A stretch of DNA of 57,472 bases from Polyangium jinanense. Lineage in GTDB: Bacteria; Myxococcota; Polyangia; Polyangiales; Polyangiaceae. The DNA is taken from the NCBI RefSeq assembly GCF_028435365.1, contig NZ_JAGTJJ010000064.1, forward strand, positions 1 to 57,472, read 5' to 3'. The first letter of the stretch is position 1. Every line of letters begins with the position of its first letter. The notes under the pieces are model-generated. The model worked only from the letters and a program-made list of their open reading frames with translations, ran no database searches and had not been told where the DNA came from. Of this stretch, positions 16,617-22,807 are shown piece by piece. The position numbers were made by a program, and so were the translations under genes.

Positions 16617-16934
16617 TCAGTCGGGGAGGACGGCCAGGTCGAGCCGGCGCAGGCGTTCGGGGTCGGCAGGCCAGCGCACGAGCTCCGGGCCGCCGAGACG
16701 GGAGAAGGTGAGCGCCTGCTTGGCCACAGCCGCCGCGCCGTGGACCTTGCGCGAGGCGAGCGCGGTCGCGGCGCCGTAGTCGGCGCGCAGGACGATGTCC
16801 GGATCGAGCACGACGGACGAAGGCGTCGACGACGTCCCGCTGGCGGGTGAGATCGGCGTCGGGAGCCGAGGCCGTCTCCTTGACGCGGTGGAGCCGCAGC
16901 CTGGCTTCCTGCACGGCGTCGTCCGCCTCACTCA
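16617..16934 (-). pseudogene. Remnant of an ECF41/SigJ-type sigma factor
   Basis: Two reading frames together spell the C-terminal part of a SigJ-like sigma factor. The first (minus strand, about 16925-16815) contains DADLTRQRDVVDAF. The second (about 16818-16617) contains VVLDPDIVLRADYG, then SRKVHGAAAVAKQAL. In intact members these blocks are joined by about ten residues (VVDAFL..ARDGDF..LVALLDPDVVLRAD). Here that linker is missing and the frame shifts, and the sigma-2 and sigma-4 domains are gone. The second block is the SnoaL-like domain of this class. I read it as a decayed gene. The next gene ends within 2 bp of its upstream side. Confidence 0.6.
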
Positions 16935-16935
16935 G

Positions 16936-17640
16936 TTAGCGGACTTGTGCCCAAGCGTCGAGAAGAGCCTGCACCTGTGCACGGTTGGGACGAGCCGCTG
17001 GGCGCGCTTCACGTACCAGGGTGAGCGCGGCGTCCACAGACGTGGCGACCCCTCGCTCGAGCAGGACAGCAGATGCAACCATCGCGGTGCGACCATGCCC
17101 TTGGGCACAATGAATGTACACCGGTGCTGGCGCGGCGGATATCCGCTTCGCTACTTGTCGAAGCACATCGGGCGGCAAGGGCGCTCCATCCAGGATCGGG
17201 CACGAGAGATAGGTCGTGCCGGCCGGAATGTGCTCGTCGAGCTCCGCGGCCAGGTCAACGACGGTCCTCACAGCCGGGAACTCTCCGGGCAGCAATCGCC
17301 GACCGATCAGGATGTCCTCTCCCAGTCGTGCGAACGCAGGCTCGCGCGACAACGCCCGCACTGCGTGCCACGTCGCGTAGAGCAGGACCATGTGCGGAAG
17401 CAGAAGCAGTTTTCGATGCCAGGTGAGACGTGCGCCGCGTTTTTCGAAGATCCCGGCGCCGGGCCAAAGGTAAGCGAACCCGACGAGCGCCCACGAGAGC
17501 GCCGGCCAGCCAAAAACCAGCAGCATTCTCCAGTCGATCACACCGACGGCCATGCTGCCGCACGATAGCGTGAGGAACGCAGTTGCGTAGCCTGGCGAGC
17601 GGCCCTCGGTCCGGTCGGTGACGGGTGACTGCGTGATCAC
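16936..17640 (-). CDS. Membrane-anchored dual-specificity (Tyr/Ser/Thr) phosphatase
   Basis: A protein of 234 residues from the GTG at 17640. Two or three hydrophobic spans (about 20-60 and 78-95) lead to a cytoplasmic or periplasmic phosphatase domain. The P-loop is HCAQGHGRTA (C178, R184), an exact CX5R. The candidate general acid is D151 in CPILDGAPLPP. This is the dual-specificity phosphatase family, and the substrate is unknown. Its start codon overlaps the stop of the alginate lyase as GTGA, so it should be translated with the lyase, an unexpected pairing. Confidence 0.88.
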   Translation of the reverse strand: MITQSPVTDRTEGRSPGYATAFLTLSCGSMAVGVIDWRMLLVFGWPALSWALVGFAYLWPGAGIFEKRGARLTWHRKLLLLPHMVLLYATWHAVRALSREPAFARLGEDILIGRRLLPGEFPAVRTVVDLAAELDEHIPAGTTYLSCPILDGAPLPPDVLRQVAKRISAAPAPVYIHCAQGHGRTAMVASAVLLERGVATSVDAALTLVREARPAARPNRAQVQALLDAWAQVR

Positions 17641-18920
17641 TGATGCACGATCTGCACGTCGTAGATCTCGACCTCGCCATACGCGTCGCAGGATTCACCG
17701 GGGACCTGCTTTTCGCCCTGGCAGGACGATTGCACGTAGGCGCCTGCCTTGAAATACGCCCCGGAGAAGGTTTTGGGGTAGGTGTACTTCAGCGTGCCGT
17801 TGTAATAGCACTTCACCTGGTTGGCCGAGACCTCGAACTTCACGTTGAAGCGGGTCCCCAGCACGTACGAGGACGTGAGGGTGGGCCCGTCGGTGCCGTT
17901 GAGATCGATGAACAGCTTCTGGCCTTCCAGCCTGTAGACGATGACGTCGTCCGAGTCGTCGTGGATCTGCCCGACGACGATGTGTGGCTTCACGGTGGGC
18001 AGGTGCGTGATCTTCTGATCGATGTACATCGTGTGCGTGCCGGACGAGGACGACCAGATCGCATTGTCGGCGCCGAGGTTCTTCATCTCCCGCAGCTCCG
18101 ACCTGGGATAACCCGAGTTGCTCGTGGTGTATCCGCCGGCGTGGGCGCGGAATACCACCGCATCGCCCGTGGTATTCAGCAAGAAATAGGGGCTGCTTTC
18201 GTAACCCGTCAGCTCCGGCTGCTTGATCTCGTCGGGGCTGCCCGCGTGCGCCGTATCGACGGGCAAGGTGAGCTTCCAGTTCGTCAGATCCAGGACGTCG
18301 GACGGGTATTGCGCGGGAGCACCGCCCGTGCCGCCGCCGGAGCTGCTGCTGCTACTACTGCTGCTGCTGCTGCTACTGCTGCTGCTACTGCTGCTGCTAC
18401 TGGTCGTGCTGCTGCTGCTCGTGTTCAGCGCGAAATCATCGAATCGTCCTGTTCCGCCGTTGTACGCGCCGTAAAGGGTCACGGACGTGGCGCTGCCGGA
18501 GTTGAACGCGACCGTGAACTGCGTCCACGTGGAGCCGCTGTTGATACTCTGGCTGCCGAGAACCGTAGAGCCGCTCTTCACGCCGACGGTGCCTTTCCCC
18601 AGCACCCACGCGGTGAGGCTGTACGCGGTATTCGCCGTGACCGTGACCGTCTGTTCGAAGCGCCCACCCGACGAGGAGATCTTGGCAGACTTCGTCCCCG
18701 AGTGTTTGTCACTCGTAGATATTTCGAAGAGGGACGGGTCCCCCCAGCTGGTCTTGTCGCTTTCGAAGCCGGGGTTTACGATGGTAACGGAGAGCTCGGA
18801 GGAGCTCGCGTACTCGTCGTCCTCCTGTACCTGATCGATCGTGCATGCGCCGATGCAGAGAGCTGCCACGAGCCAGGCGGAGCGCGACAAGCGAGAAACG
18901 ACGAGACGTTGCCTTTGCAT
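17637..18920 (-). CDS. Alginate lyase, polysaccharide lyase family 7, lipoprotein with carbohydrate-binding module
   Basis: A protein of 427 residues. The lipobox is ALCIGAC (Cys about 26). Residues 45-165 form a beta-sandwich carbohydrate-binding-like domain (TIVNPGFESDKTSW to GRFDDFAL). A Ser-rich linker follows (about 170-197), then the PL7 catalytic domain. The three PL7 signatures are present: RSELREM, QIH, and YFKAGAYVQ, with the catalytic Arg, Gln/His and Tyr. It should cleave alginate-type uronates by beta-elimination at the cell surface or outside. The promoter candidate at 18958-18986 and the overlapping phosphatase downstream suggest a two-gene unit. Alginate use is uncommon in soil myxobacteria, so a related polyuronate is possible. 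Confidence 0.92.
   Translation of the reverse strand: MQRQRLVVSRLSRSAWLVAALCIGACTIDQVQEDDEYASSSELSVTIVNPGFESDKTSWGDPSLFEISTSDKHSGTKSAKISSSGGRFEQTVTVTANTAYSLTAWVLGKGTVGVKSGSTVLGSQSINSGSTWTQFTVAFNSGSATSVTLYGAYNGGTGRFDDFALNTSSSSTTSSSSSSSSSSSSSSSSSSSSSGGGTGGAPAQYPSDVLDLTNWKLTLPVDTAHAGSPDEIKQPELTGYESSPYFLLNTTGDAVVFRAHAGGYTTSNSGYPRSELREMKNLGADNAIWSSSSGTHTMYIDQKITHLPTVKPHIVVGQIHDDSDDVIVYRLEGQKLFIDLNGTDGPTLTSSYVLGTRFNVKFEVSANQVKCYYNGTLKYTYPKTFSGAYFKAGAYVQSSCQGEKQVPGESCDAYGEVEIYDVQIVHQ
18341..18423 (-). repeat. AGC/AGT trinucleotide repeat encoding the poly-Ser linker
   Basis: About 27 nearly consecutive AGC and AGT codons (minus strand) inside the alginate lyase gene, broken by one pair of ACG/ACC Thr codons. 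The tract can expand or contract in units of three without breaking the frame, so it would alter only linker length between binding and catalytic domains. Confidence 0.85.
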
Positions 18921-18957
18921 GCGACGAGGATACGGGCGTCTTCCTGTCGGTCAAAAC

Positions 18958-18986
18958 ATTACAAGAGTATCAACAAAATGTAGCAA
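18958..18986 (-). promoter_or_regulatory. Candidate sigma-70-type promoter of the alginate lyase gene
   Basis: On the minus strand, TTGCTA (18986-18981) and TGTAAT (18963-18958) are separated by exactly 17 bp, in an AT-rich island that stands out in this genome. Transcription would begin near 18951, about 30 bp before the ATG at 18920. The match is 4/6 and 5/6 to the consensus boxes. It is inferred from sequence alone. Confidence 0.45.
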
Positions 18987-19042
18987 CACCACAACCGGGC
19001 GTTCCTCGCGTACGCCTGGCCCCTCGATGAGCCCCCGCCATT

Positions 19043-19133
19043 GACAAACGGTCCAGCGCTTGCGCAGGCCCCGGTGGGGCCTGGGGCAACGCCCCAGCGC
19101 AGCGGCTCCCAGATGAAACCACTGCTCAGGCCC
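19043..19133 (-). repeat. Multi-hairpin intergenic element, copy M (short)
   Basis: A truncated copy of the element at 196-499. Its outer motif GATGAAACCACTGCTCAG (19112-19129) and the adjoining CTGGGGCAACGCCCCAG stem-loop are conserved. The remaining hairpins are lost after a GCGCTTGCGC remnant. Read on the minus strand, it begins about 21 bp after the stop codon of the gene at 19151-20542, the same placement as in the other two copies. Confidence 0.8.
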
Positions 19134-19150
19134 CTCCGGAGCGGGTCAAG

Positions 19151-20542
19151 TCAATTCTTGACGAACGTGTTGAGAATGCCGACGCACATCTCGTCGAGGG
19201 TGGTCTCGCCGTAGGTCACTTCCTGGGGCGAAGTGAGATGCTGCTCGATGAGCGCTCGCTTCAAGAAGGGGTTTTCCAGCGTGTTGTCGTAGGTGCAGCG
19301 GACATCGATGATGTCCCCTCCCCGCAACGTGGGGAGATCCTCGATCGGGGCGTCGTAGGTATAGGTCTGCTGCCAGTTGAAGTCCCATTTCGTCTGGAGC
19401 AGGCATTCGTTCGCCGGGTCGCTCCCTTGCGCGGCGGCGCGGCGGACCGTGATCTTCCCGTCCACCCCGACGTAATGCATGTGGTTCATGACGCTGTAGA
19501 CCTTCATCTCCGGGACCGGCTGCCCCCCGACCTCCGTGGGCAGCGTCATCCGGACCATCTCGGTGTGGGCCTTGGCCCCGGCGGGGATCCTGAATTCGAT
19601 TCCATTCGCGTCGTCCGGCCCCGGCTGCAGGCCGTCCCCGCTCGGGAGCGGGACGGGGACGGCGACCGGCAGGAACTCCGCCCTGTATTCGGGCACGGCC
19701 GGGTGGAATTGCAGCTCCACCTTCGTCGAATCGGGGTCGGCGGTCGCGCCTGCCGGGTGGTAATGCATCTGGAGCACCAGCTTGGAGCCTGCGCGGACGA
19801 AGGCTCCGGCATTGGACGGGAAGACCGTCGGCTGTGCGCCCGGCACCCACGGCGTAAGGAATGCGGATTTCTTGAGGCCGATCGACCCGAAGCATTCGTA
19901 ATACCCGTCTGCGTTTGCCAGGGCGAGGCTCTCCCCGTCCGGGTCGACGAAGACCACGCCGTGGTGGGCGACCTTCAGGTTTCCCGGGACAATCTTGCTG
20001 GCGCTGACGTAGACGTCTTGTGATAGCTGCGGATCGAGGACGAAGCAGATCAACTGGTCCTGCTCCCCGCTCGCGACGAAAGGCTTTTGGGGCTGCAACG
20101 TGAGGTCGACCCGGGTCAGATCGGCGCCCTTGGTCGGCTCCCCTGCCGGCGCGTCCTTGGGGTCGCCCTCGGGCGCGCCGGCGTTCGCCCAGGCCTCGAG
20201 CGTCGCGAGCTCCGCGTCCGAGAGCCGGGAATCGTGCTGCCAGCCAAACCTCGGCTCGCATTCGTCGGTGTTGATCGCGCCCCAGGGCGGCATGGTCCCA
20301 TCCTGCGTCCGCATCACGATGAGCTCGGCGAGGTTCTTCACCTGCGCGTATTCGATCAGGCTGAAGGACGCGATCTGGCCAGGGGAATGGCAACTCTGGC
20401 AATGCTTCTGGAGGATCGGCGCCACGTCCTTGTGGAAGGTCGGACCGGCGGCGGTCCCTGCGTCACTCGGCTCGCTCGAGCATCCGAGCAGGGGGAGTGC
20501 GGTGGAGACGATGGCAATCGCGGTGAGCGCAATGGTTCGCAT
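19151..20542 (-). CDS. Lipoprotein with cytochrome c motif and copper type II monooxygenase-like domain
   Basis: A protein of 463 residues. The lipobox is LPLLGC (Cys 21). A c-type haem site CQSCH (48-52) has a possible distal Met further on (GTMPPWG). The C-terminal two-thirds resembles the peptidylglycine/dopamine monooxygenase fold: KVAHHGVVF supplies a His pair, QMHYHPAG an HxH, and MNHMHYVG another His cluster, as expected for two copper sites. Such haem-copper lipoproteins are known among myxobacteria and planctomycetes; their substrate is not established. It would act in the periplasm or at the surface. The TetR gene lies 114 bp upstream on the same strand. Confidence 0.85.
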   Translation of the reverse strand: MRTIALTAIAIVSTALPLLGCSSEPSDAGTAAGPTFHKDVAPILQKHCQSCHSPGQIASFSLIEYAQVKNLAELIVMRTQDGTMPPWGAINTDECEPRFGWQHDSRLSDAELATLEAWANAGAPEGDPKDAPAGEPTKGADLTRVDLTLQPQKPFVASGEQDQLICFVLDPQLSQDVYVSASKIVPGNLKVAHHGVVFVDPDGESLALANADGYYECFGSIGLKKSAFLTPWVPGAQPTVFPSNAGAFVRAGSKLVLQMHYHPAGATADPDSTKVELQFHPAVPEYRAEFLPVAVPVPLPSGDGLQPGPDDANGIEFRIPAGAKAHTEMVRMTLPTEVGGQPVPEMKVYSVMNHMHYVGVDGKITVRRAAAQGSDPANECLLQTKWDFNWQQTYTYDAPIEDLPTLRGGDIIDVRCTYDNTLENPFLKRALIEQHLTSPQEVTYGETTLDEMCVGILNTFVKN

Positions 20543-20656
20543 AAGCTACCTCTCTGGTTTTACACACGACGGCTGGATGGAGCTCTCCCGAGAACGCGCA
20601 TGGGCGCGCCCGGTTCAGCGTTCAGGATTCCGGGCGCTGCTTCCGCCCCGGAAAAA

Positions 20657-21355
20657 TCAGTCGGGGCGCCGCTTGCGGGCGGCGGGTTTTGCCTCCGGCG
20701 GCGAGCTCGGCGACGCCGGGGCGGCGATGCGCCGGGGCGACCGTATGAGCTGCGCGTCGAGGAGCGGGAGCAGGACCTCGTCGACCACATAGGTGACGAA
20801 GTCCGCGTCGAGCGGAGCCCGTAAGAGGAGGAGGCGGTGGGACGTCAGGGCCATGGCGACCTCGATGATCTTCGTGGGATCCTTGGGCATTGCGGGAATC
20901 TCGCCGCGGGCCACCGCCCGCTCGAGTACCCCGATGATGCTCGCTTGCTCGCGCTTCACGAACTGCTCGCGCACGAGCCGCCAGAGCTCGGGGTGCGCGT
21001 GAAACACCGACATGAGCCCGATGAGGAGATCTTTGCCGGAAGTGACCGTCGCGCAGAACGCGCTCAGCGCAAGGATGAAGTCCTCGCGCAGCGACGCGCC
21101 GACGCTCACCTCGGACGGCCTTTGGGCGCCTCGCAAGAGGCCCGCGAACACGAGGTCGGCCTTGCTCTTCCAGCGGCGGTAGATCGTCGCCTTGCTGGCG
21201 CGGGCGCGGCGGGCGATTTCGTCGATGGACGTGAGGTCGTAGCCCACCTCGGCGACGAGCTTCATGGCGGTGTCGAGGATCGCCTGCTCCTGCGCGGGGG
21301 AGAGGCGGCTGCGCATCGGCGTCGATTCCGCGCTCTGGGGCTCGCTCGTCGACAT
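20657..21355 (-). CDS. TetR-family transcriptional repressor
   Basis: About 232 residues. I prefer the ATG at 21355, after GGGAAGAAG; an in-frame ATG at 21385 is possible but lacks a ribosome-binding site. The TetR helix-turn-helix reads LTSIDEIARRARASKATIYR, then RWKSKADLV. The C-terminal ligand domain is followed by a basic Pro/Ala-rich tail (PAARKRRPD). Two palindromes upstream (21468-21477 and 21507-21524) are candidate operators, which would give autorepression and control of the plus-strand gene beyond. The cytochrome/monooxygenase lipoprotein downstream is a plausible target by read-through. Confidence 0.9.
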   Translation of the reverse strand: MSTSEPQSAESTPMRSRLSPAQEQAILDTAMKLVAEVGYDLTSIDEIARRARASKATIYRRWKSKADLVFAGLLRGAQRPSEVSVGASLREDFILALSAFCATVTSGKDLLIGLMSVFHAHPELWRLVREQFVKREQASIIGVLERAVARGEIPAMPKDPTKIIEVAMALTSHRLLLLRAPLDADFVTYVVDEVLLPLLDAQLIRSPRRIAAPASPSSPPEAKPAARKRRPD

Positions 21356-21463
21356 CTTCTTCCCACCAGGGTTCGAGGGCGGCATGGCGCGCCAGGATAA
21401 CCCGCGCGCCGAGCAAATCACGGCCTCTGCCGCGGGGCACGGCAGCCCGCGGAACGATCGATA

Positions 21464-21524
21464 CGAAACGGTACCGTACTCATCCGGAAGGTAGAGCAAG
21501 CCCGAGCGAAACGCAAGCGTTTCG
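21464..21524. promoter_or_regulatory. Candidate TetR operators
   Basis: Two palindromes between the TetR gene and the plus-strand lipoprotein: ACGGTACCGT (21468-21477, within CGAAACGGTACCGT) and CGAAACGC-AA-GCGTTTCG (21507-21524, perfect 8-bp arms). Both contain the half-site CGAAACG, so a shared binding protein is likely. Their position 110-170 bp upstream of the TetR start fits autoregulation. Confidence 0.45.
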
Positions 21525-21646
21525 TTAAGGCATGGGCTCCCCGGAGACGCCCCATGCGGATCCGCCGTCGCGCGAATGGCTGGATGAAGGAGTAGAAAGC
21601 AGTCTTACAAGTAACCAAAGCCTGAACGCTCCGGAGCTTCCTCACC

Positions 21647-22131
21647 ATGAACTTCACCCCCATCCGTTCTCTCGCTCGCCGCTGCTTGTGTCTGGGCGCG
21701 CTGGCCATGGCCCTCGGCGCTTGCGCCCCGCCGCAGGGCACGACGAGCACCGGCGATCCCACCGACCCGACCCCGGACGACCCGCCGACCCCGGCGGCCG
21801 GCCCGCTGGCGAGCCTCGCGGCGCCGACCCTGGACAGGGTGACGCTGGTCCCATTTCCCGGCGGAGATGTGGCGCTGGCAGGCAGGCTGTCGCGGACGGC
21901 CATCTGGCGCTGACGTCTCCGACCACGGGACATACGCTGAGCGAGGGTGCCGTCGCGACGACCACGCTCCTCACCACCGACGTCCAGGTGGACACGAGCG
22001 CCGCCATGCTCGCCAATGGCAGCCTCGGCGTGCTCGTACAGAACACCTGGGGCGCCAAGACCCTCACGCTCGCGGAGCAGCCGACGTTCTCGCTCGACGC
22101 CGTCGATTGGATGCTGCTGACGATCCCCTGA
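21647..22131 (+). pseudogene. Secreted lipoprotein gene broken by a frameshift
   Basis: The ATG at 21647 opens a signal peptide with lipobox LGACAPP (Cys 26), a Thr/Pro-rich linker, and the segment LDRVTLVPFPGGDVALAGRL. The frame then stops at 21913. In a second frame the sequence continues naturally as DGHLALTSPTTGHTLSEGAV, down to FSLDAVDWMLLTIP and a stop at 22131. The switch falls around 21885-21905. A single-base indel, real or from sequencing, would restore a protein of about 160 residues. I do not recognise a family. It is convergent with the NarL-type regulator (stop at 22148). Confidence 0.65.
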
Positions 22132-22147
22132 CGAGCTGGCGGGGGCG

Positions 22148-22807
22148 CTACAGCTTGATCAATCCGAGACGGCTCGCGGTGGCAATGGCTTCCGTCCGGC
22201 TGAGCACATCGAGCTTGCGAAAAATGCTCCTGAGGTGCGATTTCACCGTCGTCTCACCGATGCCGAGCAACGCGCTGATCTCCTTGTTGCTCTGACCGCG
22301 CGCCAGATACTCGAGCACCTCCACCTCGCGGCTCGTGAGGGCTTCGCGGCTCAAACTTGCTGCCAGCTTTTGCACCAGGGATGCAGGGAGGCACGTCTCT
22401 CCACGATGCACTCTGCGGATGCAGTCGAGGAGCTCCTCACGGCGCGAATCCTTCAAGAGATACCCCTTCGCGCCGGCTTTGACGGCGTTGAGGAGGTCGC
22501 TATCGGTGTCGAACGTGGTGAGGACGATCAAGCGGGCGGACGCGTCGTTCCTCCGGATCTCCTCGATCGCCGCGACGCCATCCAGCACGGGCATGCGGAT
22601 GTCGATGAGCGCGATGTCCGGGCGATGCTCTTGCCAAAGCTCCACCACCTGCCGGCCATCGGAGGCCGCGGCCACGACCTCCATGTCGGGTTGGCGACTG
22701 ATGATGGCCGAAAGGCCCTCGAGCACCGTGACGTGATCGTCGGCGATGAGCACCCGAATTTTATCCGAGCCCGAAGGGGTCGCTTGCGTTTCGGCAGGGT
22801 ATTTCAT
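22148..22807 (-). CDS. NarL/LuxR-type response regulator
   Basis: A protein of 219 residues. The receiver has DD at 23-24, phospho-acceptor D69 in IALIDIRMP, and the Lys in YLLKDS. The C-terminal LuxR helix-turn-helix reads LTSREVEVLEYLARGQSNKE, then TTVKSHLRSIFRKL. It binds DNA as a dimer when phosphorylated. Its ATG overlaps the stop of the upstream sensor kinase (4 bp), so the two are a co-translated pair. Targets are not evident. Confidence 0.93.
   Translation of the reverse strand: MKYPAETQATPSGSDKIRVLIADDHVTVLEGLSAIISRQPDMEVVAAASDGRQVVELWQEHRPDIALIDIRMPVLDGVAAIEEIRRNDASARLIVLTTFDTDSDLLNAVKAGAKGYLLKDSRREELLDCIRRVHRGETCLPASLVQKLAASLSREALTSREVEVLEYLARGQSNKEISALLGIGETTVKSHLRSIFRKLDVLSRTEAIATASRLGLIKL

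Noticed and set aside
18223..18474. A plus-strand frame encoding a poly-Leu stretch.
   Set aside because: It is the antisense of the poly-Ser linker repeat in the alginate lyase gene.
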